Positions 46,347 through 58,895 of a stretch of 64,000 nucleotides of DNA are shown here, piece by piece; within the stretch, counting starts at the first letter, position 1, and each line of letters opens with the position of its first letter. Where the stretch lies: the NCBI RefSeq assembly GCF_000003195.3, contig NC_012871.2:21272658-21336657 (forward strand), in the 5' to 3' direction. Position numbers and translations under genes: made by a program. The stretch is from Sorghum bicolor (lineage: Eukaryota > Streptophyta > Magnoliopsida > Poales > Poaceae). The notes below the pieces were generated by a model. That model was not told the DNA's origin. It saw only the letters and a list, made by a program, of their open reading frames with translations, and made no database searches.

Positions 46347-47489
46347 CATGGCGCCGGCCAGCGCCCCAACTCTAGGGTTTTGGTCGCCCTTCTAGAAGTT
46401 CCTCCACCGCCTCCGAGGAGTCATCTTGGCCCTTGGTTAAGTCGGTTTGATCCTATGGGCACGTCGATCCCACCGGGCTATAAATAGAGGGGCAGACCCC
46501 CCTACCTAGGGGCATCAAGTCATTTGGAGATCCATTCATGAAGAGCCTTCTCTAGTTCATCAGAGCCTCTCTAGTTCATAGTTTTAGCCTAGTTAGATTA
46601 GAAGTAGAAGAGTTCTAGTTCTTCAGTGGGATCCGGAGCCCCTAGTGTCTGTCTGGAGCGCGGAGTTCGGTATAGGTCTAGTACCTTTCTCTTATTGTAT
46701 TCAATATTATGATTTAGGCAACATTGTTCTTAATCTCTTATATATTCTAATTGCAATAGTCATTATCTACTTTGATTATATGTCTAGGATAGTTGGTTTG
46801 ATCTTATTGAATCCATGTAATTGCTCGTATAGCGTTTACCCAATCCATGGGTGGGTACATGGTAGACAATATGTAGACATGGTGTCTAGATATCTTTTTT
46901 ATCTGCGAGGGCACCCTGATGTGTCGGGTCGTGTGGTAGTCCGCGCAGGTGATAGCTGCGTTGATTCCTCTATAGCCCACCGCTCGTACGTAGGACTAGC
47001 TTGGGCGCGGTCACGAAGGAGGTGACGGTTGCGTCTTAAAACCCTCAATAGTTGATACCTCTTTGCATGTGATTATGATATAGGGTTGACTTAACAATGA
47101 TTTCTAGATGTAATTGCACTAATTAGAGTTATTCATTGATGTAGTTATAAAATTACCTTAGTATTTCTTCCTGAGTTTATCCAATGACTAGTTATTACTT
47201 TGACTAGCAGAGCTCTAATATTTATCTATTTATGATGACTGATCATTATTTATCTTATATCTTTTATCAAGTGACTTATCCCTATTATGAGTAGGATTCT
47301 AATTATGGTTTATCGTTCATATCAATAGTATACGTTATAGTTATAAGTCCTACATATAGACCTTCCCTGTGGATACGATATTTAAACCACACCCCCCCGA
47401 GTAAAATGTGACATTGGTACGATATCTATGCGCTGCGGATAATTTTACTTAAATCTTATTTAAAGGAGTGCAGTTAATTTATACCAACA
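46347..47489 (+). repeat. element E 5' LTR, second part
   Basis: It contains a TATA box (GGGCTATAAATAGAGG, 46477-46490), a transcribed region starting near 46510, and an end ATACCAACA (an end four bases later, AGCA, is also possible). With the first part the LTR is about 1426 bp. The small ORF at 46645-47025 lies in the U5 part and has no motif. Confidence 0.7.
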
Positions 47490-47497
47490 AGCATTTT

Positions 47498-47515
47498 TGG
47501 CGCCGTTGCCGGGGA
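47498..47515 (+). other. primer binding site of element E
   Basis: TGGCGCCGTTGCCGGGGA follows the 5' LTR after a short AT-rich spacer. It is the Athila-type site (tRNA-Asp by my recollection) and is shared with element N with one change. Confidence 0.85.
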
Positions 47516-49060
47516 AGGTAGCTAGGCAATTAAAGAACATTGATAGACTTATACTTAACTATGTGATTGAGATAACCATTAACCCCTGCTCATGCAGGAT
47601 TTCCCTTGTTTGTCTACTTTTATATCTTATGCAGGGTAATAAACGACCGGTTTACGACCTTCCGGCATGCCCCCACAAAATAAGAAGAAACATAACAAAT
47701 CCAATGTTGGAGAAAGAGGTCGACGTCACAGGACTTTAATTCATATCTCAAGTGATGGGAACAAAGATGTTGCATCACTCACAAATTTTAAAATGTGAGT
47801 CATGATAAGTATGATCAAATAAAGGTGAGAAAGTCTTGCTAATGGACTTCAACAATTATGAGTAGTTATCTTTTACATTCCACTGCATGTTTACATTAAT
47901 CCATATATTTCACACTATTTAGTTTAAAATTCCTCAGCCATAACTTGTTTCATTTCATATATTCATCTCACATGTATTATAAAAAACTCACCATGATCAT
48001 GCTCTTTTATCTCTATCTGAATAAATCTCTATAATGCTTTCATGTTACCTTTGTTTACTATAGTATTCTTAAGGTTTGGAGTATTTTCATACACCTTTTG
48101 AATTAGGCATGGTGCTTAGTTTAAACTGTTTTCTTGAGTCATAATTAGACGAGGTGTTTAGTTTGATTCTTGAACTAAGAGGCGTGTTGATTTTTTACTT
48201 TCAAAGGATTTTTGAATTAAGTGTGGTGCTTAGGTTAAAATGCCTTCCTAAATCAAATTAGACATGGTGTCTAGGTTGATTTTTGAGCCGATAGTATGTT
48301 GTAGTGGATATTGGATATTTTGTCGGACTAACCCCTACAAGAAAATTTTGAATTAAATCTGGGAAAGTCAAGAGATAAGTTCACACCGGGGATGAATCAA
48401 GGCAGATGATAACTTTGCACAAAGAGTCCAACTTGTGAGTAGTAATATTTATCCATTTATCTTTTGTTACAAGTTATCTTTTCCTTGAACCATGCTAGAT
48501 TGCAACAACAACATAAAACACAATAGACACAATTTATGCTAAATAATCCTAAACCATATATCATCTTGATTAGCATAGAAGAAAAAAAAGTATGGACAAC
48601 AAAACCCATATTTCAATCTTGCTATTCCCTCGGGTATGTGTCCATTAATATTTTGCAGGAAAGAACAACCTTAATCTGTTGCAGAAGAAGTTTTCAAATG
48701 AGCATTATCGCATCTCCAATAGACCCTAGCTCATCAACCACAAATTAGTCGAAGAAATTAGAAAAGGTTGATGAGTGAAGAGCATGTAATCTTCTATAGT
48801 TTCATTGAATGGTGAAAAGGCGAAGAATGGAAGGCCTTGCTCAGCAAGACCAGGAGCCCTCACCAACAGATGAACCCAAACCCTCCTCTTCCAAGTAAGT
48901 TCGCCATCACTTACTCAGAAATATGAAGTTATGAGGTACGTTTGTCCAAGCCTTATGCAACATGTAATTACAATTAACATCTCATACCATGTTGCTAATT
49001 TATCTTGGTCATTTCTACCCTACGCTATGCTCAAACATAACTTGCTAAAATATAGAATAA

Positions 49061-49274
49061 AATGCTCCTATGGTTCACCATACATATTCTTGGTTCTATG
49101 TGAATAAATACCTTTAGTCTTTCAAACTTCCTTATTCTATTATTAAGTATGCTTTAGAATATTACTTAATGCTCCTATGGTTCACCATACATATTCTTGG
49201 TTCTATGTGAATAAATACCTTTAGTCTTTCAAACTTCCTTATTCTATTATTAAGTATGCTTTAGAATATTACTT
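49061..49274. repeat. 107-bp tandem duplication
   Basis: Two adjacent copies (49061-49167 and 49168-49274), starting AATGCTCC and ending ATTACTTA, appear identical. Such identity points to a recent duplication or a collapse/expansion in the assembly. Confidence 0.88.
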
Positions 49275-50081
49275 AAACATCATGAAAATCAAGTATACTT
49301 ATAAGAATTTAGTTGTACATATAGACTAACTCCTCCTACATAAAAAATGTTTAGAATCAATTCAAAGGTTAAGAATATGCTTCAGAATAATATCCTTGCT
49401 TTAATCTTGATATATATATAATATATATATATTAATTAAATTAGTGAATCATTAAAAATAGGAGCTACAAATTTATCTTTAACTCTTAGGCAAACACTAT
49501 CCATACTTTGATAAATAGTATATTCCTTTGGGTATGTGTTCACTAACCCCTTCTAGAAAAGACATAATGAGAGAAGCAGAAGGTCTGAAGAGTGAGAAAG
49601 GAGTACAACATACGAGACAAGATGCTAATGAATAACCCATGATACAAGAAAGGAGAAAAAGAGGGACCATTGAAATCCAATTACCCTTCATCATGCTCTA
49701 ATGGAGGTAACATCTTAAGATAAGTGGTCATTAATTTCCTCCTGATCTTGGTATGCAATAAATGAAAATACAACCATGTTAGAGTTACAACTTAAATTGC
49801 TCAACCTGATTAAACTCAACATGATTTGTTCTTTGAGTTTGTTCATAGCGCTATTCTTGTAATCTCAGTCTTAACTAATTAAGCTAGAAATACTCGTCTA
49901 TTATTCTTGATATATTATAAATATGAATAGCCCTTCTAATGGTTAAGTAGCTTTACTCTTTATATCACAAGTTTAAATATCATATTTATACTTCTAGTCC
50001 TCTCACCCATGATAGGAATGAACAATATGAAAAATATCAATCTTATTGTGCCCAAGGTTAGAGGATAAATAAATTTCTAGT

Positions 50082-50107
50082 TCTGTTGGTGTTTTCCCAC
50101 CAACAGA
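50082..50107. other. hairpin TCTGTTGGTG/CACCAACAGA in element E
   Basis: A perfect 10-bp stem around TTTTCC. The stem and the flank with GTGCACTTGATCT match element N (21645-21691, opposite strand), where the stem precedes the gag relic. Confidence 0.7.
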
Positions 50108-51223
50108 GCCCGTGCACTTGATCTTTACCTTGTCTTTATGAAGGTTTTCAACTAGTTATAATGAGGCACATAAGATTGGCGTTGACATTCCTACAACAGA
50201 ATGAAATAAGGTGGCACCGCTATTGGGAGCGACTAGTAGAGGCACCACCTCAATCCTTACCACCAAGAGCAACTCAAAGTACTCAATGAACCACTGCAAG
50301 GAGAAGTCCAGTTTGAAGGACTAAAAATATTGAACCCTCACCGTAAGGTAACATCGGTAGTTATCTATATCTACTGCCTTACATTGTATGTGTTAATTTC
50401 TCTTTATATGTTTACTTTTCTATATTGGCAATGCATAGAAATAACAAAAATAAATAGTCTTGCATTAGGCTACATTCATGCATCTAAAAATATATATATT
50501 AAGCTCCATGTGGAACCCTTGTAGTGTAAAAGCTGTAGGAGTTCTCAGTGTGGTGGCCTATAGGATAAAAATGTATATCATGCATTTGCACTTTATGCAT
50601 ATAAACCCACAAAATCCAAAAATATTAACTGAGCATCCAGCTGCAATACTGTTGTCTTAAAAATACTTTGAAACCACCGCAACACCCAATCCTCTAAAAA
50701 TGATAATCACTAACATTTTATCCTAATATCGTTCCACGAGTTTTGGTATTTTGTGAGAGCTTTCTGCAGGATGACTCCAAGAGCCAGCTTACCTAGGAAT
50801 CTTCATCTTCATCACTTGAAGTACACCGTTCTGACATACAGCTGACCCCTGTATAAATGAAGTAACTTCTTGAGTGATGAGATTGAATTATTCCAGGCAA
50901 CATTTGATCTTATAAGCATGAGTTCCTCCATGAGGACCACTCAGCTTCAACAATCAACCATCAGCAAACATCTAGCTTGGGGAGAGCATCCCCTACTTAT
51001 TAGCACGATTAGAAGCGTGGGAGAAAGAGAATAAAGTTGAAGAGCTGGAGCCAAAAAAGGGAGAAGAAAAAGAGATAGAAACGAGATGGAAGAAGACACG
51101 TGACGCATCACCATGAAATAGGGAGTTGAGTAAGGTTACCTCAAACGATGAACCCACTGAGTAAGTGTTCTCCTCTATCTAAGTCTTATCGATAGACTTT
51201 AAATTCGGTACCCTAGCCATAAG

Positions 51224-51228
51224 GTCAA
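51224..51228. repeat. target site duplication GTCAA, left of element H
   Basis: GTCAA here and GTCAG at 63149-63153 match at four of five bases. Confidence 0.7.
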
Positions 51229-51681
51229 TGTGGGGGTATAAACCCCTATACCCTTACGGCTGGACTTGGGCCAGGAGGCTTGGCCCATCACGAAGACAGT
51301 CCGAGGCTTGATCCAACTGCTCGGAGTTTCGCCAAGGAAACAAGACGTGGAGATCAAGCCGGATTCTAGTCGGTTAGAATAAGGAATTGATATCGTACTG
51401 TCTAAGGCAATTGCAACTGACTAGGATTAGTTTCCGGATCTGTAACCCTGCCCTCTGGACTATATAAGGAGAGGGAAGGGACCCCCCTAGGACACATTAC
51501 TATCTCAACACAAATCAATACAACCAGACGCAGGACGTAGGTATTACGCCCACACGGCGGCCGAACCTGGATAAAAAGCTTGTCCGTGTCTTGCGTCACC
51601 ATCAAGTTCGTAGCTTGCGCACCGTCTACCGATAAACTACTGCCGTGGGTATACCCCAAGGTAGACTGCTGACCGTCGACA
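51229..51681 (+). repeat. 5' LTR of element H (453 bp)
   Basis: TGTGGGGG...GTCGACA, with a TATA box (ACTATATAAGGAG, 51458-51470). The small minus-strand ORF in it (51402-51659) recurs in the 3' LTR only as part of the repeat. Confidence 0.92.
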
Positions 51682-51682
51682 G

Positions 51683-51701
51683 TGGCACGTCAGGTAGGGG
51701 G
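51683..51701 (+). other. primer binding site of element H
   Basis: TGGCACGTCAGGTAGGGGG follows the LTR after one base. It resembles the TGGCGCGCCAGGTAGGGGG-type site common in grass Tat elements; I am not sure of the tRNA. Confidence 0.7.
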
Positions 51702-51729
51702 TGTGCGTACAGATCTTTCGACGAACAAG

Positions 51730-53958
51730 ATGGTCATCGTTCCAGCTTCCGCGGCCGTGCCTGAAGGCCTCACGTTCACCGTCGGCCAGATCACGTGGAT
51801 GACTCATGGTGGCGGTCTCACGACCACGACTTCGGGAGAAACCCAGATCTGATCTAGGACGACAGCGGCGCCGATTCCGATCACGCCGACCCCGAGCACT
51901 CGACCTCCGCTCCCTCGTTACAGGGGAAAGAAGGTCGACAACTTGGATCTTTTCCGAGCCCTTGATCGCGCCGACCTCGGGCTCCTCGAAGCTTCCCGAC
52001 TAGTGGATGGGATCTCGCGCCAATCTGATCAAGTCACGCTGACGGACTCTTTCGACTCCTGCCGGACAACTCGTGTCGTCACACACGAACAACTAGGGAT
52101 GTTCCTGACAATAACGTCCACCCCCACGGGGCGGTCCGTCGAGCTCAAGGCAGATCCAGACCAGAGCTCTCCCTACGGACTAAACAACTCGGCCGATCAC
52201 TACTCACGGCACATCCAATCCCTTTTCAACAGGGCGGGCTGGTCGCCGAGACAGAGCAGCCGAGCAGCTCGCCATTATGTCAACATGGTATCAATCCAAA
52301 TACTGCCGAACGATCAGGCTTCCAGTACAAACTCCAGCATAGGGTCTGTCCCTACCGAGTTTATAAACTCCGAGGACGAAGGTTGCGACCTGGATTTACC
52401 ACCGTATCCTCCGGGTTTTTCTCGCTTCCCAGTCTTTCCGCCTCGGCGGGGAGATCTTATCTTCAATGTCAGCAACGATGAACCGGTTGTGGACGGAGAA
52501 ACAGACGAGCAGAAGCAGCTCCGCGAACAGCGCAACGCCGACCGCGCTCGGCGACGCGCGGATGAGGAACGGCAACTTGCGCCGCATAACCTATGTGACG
52601 CTTTCGACATGGTCGGAGATCAGCAAGTCTATAAAACACCAAGCGCCAACGTGGCTGTTGCTATGGCAAACCTAGACCAACTCCCTGATACTCCTGAGTG
52701 CCAGGGTGTCCGATCCAGTATACGCGCACACCTGATCGACGCGATGGGACAGAAAGCCACCTTACTCAAAAGGGTCCAAGCTATCTCCTACACAGAGGTC
52801 TCTTCCGACCAGACGCATCGCAGCCGGACTTCACCACAACCCAGCGAGCGCCACCGTAGCCGCTCTCCCACCAATCGCAGGAAGGATGTGGGGCACGACA
52901 ACCCTGGTCGGGACACCGGTGACTACCGCGAGTAGAAGCGTGGGCGTGGTCAGGAAGTAAACCAGGACAGGGATCTACGATACAACATCCCTCCCAAGGA
53001 CGCCCGGGACCGCATCAACAGGCGCGCCAGGGAAAGGGCGGTGCACGAAAACTTGCGGCGCATTGAGTACGATGCCGCGCACGGCCCTCCTGGCCTAAGG
53101 CAGTTTTCTTCACATCTTCGCCAAGTCGTATGGCCCCGCAACTTTAAACTCGAAAAGCTTAAAAAATACAACGGCAAGGAAAACCCAGAAAACTAGATCA
53201 CTCTCTATGAGATTGCAGTTCGGTCAGCAGCAGGAGACGAGCACGTGATGGCAAATTACTTCCCAGTCGTCCTGGACCAGGCTGGTCATCAGTGGCTCCT
53301 CGGCCTGCCCGAGGACTCTTTCGACTCTTGGGAAGAACTGCGCCAGGCGTTTATCGACAATTTCATCGCTACCTGCGAGCAGCCTAGGAACAAGTACAAC
53401 CTCGAGAGAATAAGGGACAGGAAAAATGAGCCTCTGCGTGATTACATCCGACGATTCTACGATATGCGTCTTAAAATTCTGAAAATTTCTCACGACGAGG
53501 CCATATCAGCTTTCATCAAAAGGTTACGCTTCCACGAAGCACTGAGGAACAAGCTGCTGCACAAAAGGCCGACCACGATGGCCGAGCTCCTCGCCACGGC
53601 AAAAAACTACGCTGACGCCGACAACGCAGAAAAGCTCATCCGAGAGGATGCAAGAGGCCCCGACCAGCCTCCTCGACGAGACGATAGTCGTGGACGTTTT
53701 GACAACAGGAACCATCGTCGCACTGACAACCGTGACCATAGAGAATGTTGGGACAGGCGGCGTGACAACCGCGATGACTTCAGGGGCAAGCGCCCTCGTG
53801 ACCATGACCACGAGGTGAACACGGTCAAGCGCCCCAATGGGCGGCGAGACTACCAGGAAGATTACAACAAGACGTTGAAAGGACTGTGCCAACTCCATCC
53901 CAAGTCCAATCACACGATGGAAGAATGTCATGTCCTAAAAAGCATCTACACACAATAG
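51730..53958 (+). pseudogene. gag: element H gag
   Basis: The frame starts at ATG 51730, 29 bases after the primer site, and stays in frame to 53958 despite stops at 51850 (TGA), 52933 (TAG), 53194 (TAG) and 53956 (TAG). The N-terminal third is long and hydrophilic. The Gag domain lies near 53200-53560 (HQWLLGLPEDSFDSWEELRQAF, then LRDYIRRFYDMRLKI). An R/D/N-rich segment follows (53650-53830), and the end has LCQLHPKSNHTMEECHVL, a degenerate zinc-knuckle-like H..H..E.C stretch usual in this lineage. Gag would form the particle. Each stop can be reached by one C-to-T or G-to-A change. Confidence 0.82.
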
Positions 53959-56358
53959 GCCGCTCAAGACGATTCCGCCAAGAAAAATGGGAAGCAGGAC
54001 AGACGTGGTCACGAAGACGAAGACGACGACCAGGATAGGGACCCACGACACCAGTACGTCAGTCCCACCGATGTGGTTCACTCCATCTTCGGAGGCAAAG
54101 TTTCCATCGAATCCAAGCGAGAAAGACAGCTCCTGAAGAGAGCCTGCCTCAACGTGGACAGCGCAGACGGTCTGGTCGCCGACCCAAAATTTCCTCCCTG
54201 GTCGCACAGGGAGATCTCTTTCAACAGGAAGGACCAATGGGCCGCCATCCCCTAGCCAGGACGTTTCCCTCTGATCCTGGATCCTTGCATCAACAGCGTT
54301 AGATTTGAGCGTGTGCTCGTTGACGAGGGCAGCTCCATTAACATCCTTTTCCGCAACAGCCTACCTGCTCTCAAGATAACCCCGGCGCAACTGAAACCGT
54401 ATGACGCACAATTCTAGGGAGTCCTGCCAGGTCAAAGTTCAGTACCCCTCGGACAGATAACATTGCCTGTCTAGATCGGAACGCCTGACCACTTTCGAAC
54501 AGAGTTCGTCAACTTTGTGGTCGCCGACTTTGATGGCACTTACCATGCAATTCTGGGCCGACCATCGCTGACAAAGTTCATGGCAGTTCCGCACTACTCA
54601 TACCTAGTCCGCAAGATGCCAACAGAAAAGGGTGTCCTAACCGTTAGAGGCAATGTCTTCACCGCATACACCTGCGAGGAGGAAAGCTTCAAGGTCACTG
54701 AGGCAATCGACCTCTCGATCCGCATGGCAGAAACCGTAGCCCAAGCTACGTAGTTTCCACTCGACCAGCTTCGACTACCCGAGCAGGAGACTCCGAGGAA
54801 AAATTCAAAGTCCAAAGAGCACAAGGAAGTACAGCTGGTCGACGGCAGCCCCAAGAAGACGGCCCTCATCGGGACCAATCTAGACCCTAAATAGGAAGAC
54901 ACGCTCGTCAGGTTTCTAAGGGACAACGTAAGCGTTTTCGCATGGAAACCCGCAGACATGCTCGGCGTCCCATGAAACCTGATCGAGCACTCCTTAAACA
55001 TCTCGAAGACCGCAAGACTTATCAAGCAGAAGCTACGACGGTTCGCTCGTGACAAAAAGGAGGCTATTAGGACAGAAATAATGCGGCTTCTAGCAGCCGG
55101 ATTCATTAAACAAGTGTATCATCCCGATTGGCTCGCCAATCCGGTTCTTGTAAGAAAAAAGAACAATAAATGGAGAATGTACGTTGATTACACTGATCTC
55201 AATAAACACTGTCCTAAAGATCCTTTTGGTCTCCCTCGCATCGACGAGGTGGTCGACTCAACGGCTGGATGCGAACTCCTCTCCTTTCTAGATTGTTACT
55301 CTGGTTATCACCTGATCTCACTAAAGGAATACGACCAGATCAAAACATCTTTTATCACCCCTTTCGGTGCGTATTGCTACACGACAATGTCCTTCGGACT
55401 CAAAAATGCTGGAGCTACTTATCAACGGGCTATTCAGCAATGCCGTCACGACGAGATTCATGACGACCTCATCGAGGCTTACGTAGACGATGTTGTCGTT
55501 AAAACAAGGGACGGGAGCACTCTAATCGACAACCTAGATCGAACCTTTAAGGCGCTAAATAAATACAAGTGGAAGCTTAACTCCAAAAAGTGTATCTTTG
55601 GGGTCCCCTCTGGACTACTACTCGGCAACATCGTCAGCCGCGACGGCATACAACCGAATCCCTCAAAAATAAAGGCAGTGCTCGACATGCGACCACCCAA
55701 GAACGTCAAGGACATTCAAAAGCTCACCGGTTGTATGGCTGCTCTCAGCCGTTTTATCTCTAGACTGGGAGAAAAAGGCCTCCCCTTCTTCAAACTCCTA
55801 AAGGCATCGGAAAAATTCTCCTGGACAGAGGAAGCTGACGCTGCGATCAACCAGCTCAAAACTTCCCTCACCTCACCACCCGTTCTCACAGCACCTCAAC
55901 CCAACGAGAACCTGCTCCTTTACATAGCAGCAACCGATAGGGTTGTCTCCACGACAATGGTGGTCGAGCGGGACGAGCCAGGCCACGTATACAAAGTCCA
56001 GAGACCTGTCTACTTCATAAGCGAAGTCTTAAATGAGTCCAAGACCAGGTACCCTCAGATACAAAAGCTCATCTACGCCATCTTAATAACTTCAAGGAAG
56101 CTGAAGCACTAATTCGATGGTCATCGGGTCTTGGTAACCACTAGTTTCCCACTGGGGGACATTTTGCGCAACAAGGACGCCAACGCCAGAATTGTAAAAT
56201 GGGCAATGGAATTATGCCCATTCTTCTTGGATTTCCAGAGCCGCACTACCGTCAAGTCCCAGGCCCTGGTCGATTTCATCGCAGAGTGGAAGGACCTTAA
56301 CGAGCCCCCCCGTCAGAAACTTCCGACCACTGGTCAATGTTCTTCGACGGGTCCCTAA
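53959..56358 (+). pseudogene. pol: element H protease, reverse transcriptase and first RNase H
   Basis: It is in the same frame as gag. The protease has LVDEGSSINILF (54320-54355), with Glu where Gly is usual after the catalytic Asp, and HAILGRPSLTKF. RT has DYTDLNKHCPKDPFGLPRID, FLDCYSGYHLI, TMSFGLKNAGATYQ and the catalytic YVDDVVVKT, then GCMAALSRFI. The first RNase H is recognisable (LLLYIAATDRVVS, VYFISEVL, YPQIQKLIYAI) but its first catalytic Asp position reads YIAATD. Stops lie at 54253, 54415, 54472, 54751, 54892, 54973 and 56110. The frame is lost in a C run at 56305-56311, apparently by one base. Confidence 0.85.
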
Positions 56359-58067
56359 ACATCAATGGCGCCGGTGCCAAAATACTCTTCATATCGCCTA
56401 ACAAGGACAAACTACACTACGTCCTTAGGATCCTCTTTTCGGCGTCGAACAATGTCGCCGAATACGAAGCATGTCTACACGGCATACGACTCGGTGTCGA
56501 ACTGGGAGTCAAACGCCTCCACGTCCACGGCGACTCTGCCCTGGTCATCAACTAGCTCAACAAGGAATGGGACACAACCCATGAAAAGATGGACCTCTAC
56601 TGCAAAGAAATTTGGAAATGGGAATCCAATTTCTACGGCATAGAATACATCCACGTGGTCCTGGATAGGAACCAGGCAGCAGATGCATTGTCAAAGATAG
56701 GGTCATCTCTGGCCCAGATTCCGCAAGGCGTTTTCGCTCAAGACATCCACGCGCCAAGCGTCGGTACAGACCTGGTCGAAAAGAAACCTAATGAGGCAAT
56801 GCTCATAGACGATACCAATCCGACAACCGGCAGCCACGATTGGCGTACTCCCTTCATTAAGTATATATCGGATGGATCGGGTTTTCAAGATAAAACAGAG
56901 AACGAGCGCCTCATCCGGCGGTCCAAGAATTACATACTGGTTGATGGTAAACTTATGCGAAAGAATGCAAGCTCTGAAGTGTTGCTCAAATGCATATCCC
57001 AAGATGATGGTGTCAAGCTCCTAGACGACATACACGTCGGGTCCTACGGCAACCACGCTGCCTCCAGAACACTGGTCGGGAAGGCCTTCCGAGCAGGTTT
57101 TTACTGGCCAACTGCGGTCGCCGACGCCGAGAAACTGGTCTGACACTGTGAAGGATGCCAGTTCTTCGCCAAGAGGACCAACGTGCCTACTCACGAGATC
57201 CAAACTATTCCGTCGTCCTGGCCTTTTGCCTGCTAGGGTCTTGACATGATCGGGCCATTTAAGCCGGCCCCCGGCAACTTCAAGTTCGTCTTCGTACTAA
57301 TCGACAAATTCTCGAAGTGGATCGAATACATGCCACTGGTCAAAGCAACCTCCGAGAAGGCTGTGGAGTTCCTCAATCAAATTATACACAGATTTGGGAT
57401 CCCCAATAGCATAATCACTGACCTGGGCACTCAGTTCACCGGCACTACATTTTGGGACTTCTGCGATGACAGGGGCATAGTCATAAAGTACATGTCGGTA
57501 GCTCACCCACGCGCCAACGGTCAAGTAGAGCGAGCGAATGCAATGATTATCGATGCTCTAAAGAAAAGGTTGTACACCGAGAACGACAGAGCCCCAGGAC
57601 GATGGATGAAGGAGCTACCGGCTGTGGTCTGGGGTCTCCGAACACAGGCTAGTCGCAACACGGGTGTATCACCCTACTTCATGGTTTACGACACCGAAGC
57701 AGTGCTTCCGGCCGACATGACCTTTGGATCTCCAAGAGTCAAAAATTTCGACCAGTCTTCGGCTAACCTCGCCAGAGAGCTTGAAATCAACTGCACAGAA
57801 GAAAAGCGCCTAATCTCGTGCCTTCGAACAGCAAAGTATCTCGAAGCCGCTAGGCGGTATCACAACAGGAACGTCAAAGACCGTTCCTTCGTGGTCGGTG
57901 ATCTGGTACACAAGTGGAAAACAAGCCAGGAAGGAACGCACAAGTTATCCACACCTTGGGAAGGACCCTTTGTGGTCGTCGAAGTCACACGCCCTACATC
58001 TTACAGACTGGCGTACCCAGACGGAACACGCCTGCCTAACTCTTGGCACATAGACAAACTCTTATGA
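56337..58067 (+). pseudogene. pol: element H second RNase H and integrase
   Basis: After the C-run frameshift the third frame gives a second, archaeal-type RNase H: MFFDGSLNINGAGAK, NNVAEYEACLHGI, HVHGDSALVIN and ADALSKIGS carry the four acidic positions. Integrase follows: a zinc-domain end CEGCQFFAKR, then a core with Asp in GLDMIGPF, Asp in ITDLGTQFTG (Leu where Asn is usual) and Glu in ANGQVERAN. The C-terminus has VGDLVHKWK and WHIDKLL. Stops lie at 56553 (TAG), 57141 (TGA) and 57234 (TAG), and the true end is TGA 58065-58067. A second RNase H is diagnostic for the Tat lineage. Confidence 0.87.
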
Positions 58068-58244
58068 TCAGCAGTAATAAAATTTTTCTTTCTTGCTTTA
58101 TACCTCTTTTATATGCAGAACTCTCGACAAGTGCAACAATCTCCTTTTAGGACAAAGGTCCTTAAGGGTTACTAACCCGACTCAGTGATACATCACTCAG
58201 ACAACATTACAGCACTCAAAAACCATAGTTACGATAAATCAATC

Positions 58245-58250
58245 TTTATT
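58245..58250 (-). terminator. poly(A) signal AATAAA of the antisense gene in element H
   Basis: AATAAA on the minus strand, 80 bases after the stop of the antisense gene and 180 bases from the end of integrase on the other strand. The two genes converge. Confidence 0.55.
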
Positions 58251-58329
58251 ACAAACTTTATATACAAAGTTTACAATAAACACCCCTCCGGGCGATCCCT
58301 AGTCTACTCCTACAGACTACTCTACAGGC

Positions 58330-58895
58330 CTACTGCTCGGGCTGATCACCCGCACGGCCTTGCCGCCCAGTCGAAGGGGTCGGGGCCACCGGCGTCTGGC
58401 TGGTCGAGACCGCAGGCGTCGACCGCCCATCTCCGGCAATGGATGCTCCCGACAATTCCCTGGCTGACCTATCTGACTCGGGCTGGTCGGGGGGAGTTGC
58501 TGTCCCGCAGAGGTTGATGTCGCCGATCACTGTCGACGACAGATCAAGCAGACCAACACGAAGGTCGTCTGCCTCCTGCGGACCAACCGCCTTGGGATAC
58601 CCCCTCTCCAGTCGGGATAGGTTGACCAAAGGGTAGTGGGCGCGCACCATGCTGAGGACGTGCGCACCGGCGAATTCCCCAGCGTCCTTGACAAACTGCT
58701 GAAGCCAGTCCCACGCTCGCTGCGCCTTCTCGACCAGGGTCAGTTTCAGTGCACGGGGCTGGTCTTTAGGGAGCTCGGGGCTGATCAAGTCAAGAACCGG
58801 GGCCACTCCATTCCAGAGCTTGATGCAGTTGGCCTTCCAGGAGTCCCGATCCTTGATCAGCTCGTCGAGGTGCTTCTTGGTATTTACTTTGAGCA
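58330..58895 (-). CDS. exon 6 of the antisense gene (C-terminus)
   Basis: Acceptor CTGGTTCACAG. It is open from VLKVNTKKHLDEL to the stop at 58330-58332. The C-terminal 60 residues are rich in S, T, P and Q and look disordered. Confidence 0.65.

Larger units (their letters stand above)
47516..51228 (+). other. interior of element E, no intact coding sequence
   Basis: No ORF here has recognisable protein motifs. The stretch holds degenerate leader repeats around TGGTGCTTAGTTT (48100-48270), a 107-bp tandem duplication (49061-49274), an AT microsatellite (about 49410-49430), and the TGTTGGTG hairpin (50082-50107). It is cut by element H at 51228. Confidence 0.6.

Noticed and set aside
51402..51659. 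85-codon minus ORF in the LTR of H (also 62862-63119)
   Set aside because: Present twice only because it lies in the LTR; no motif.
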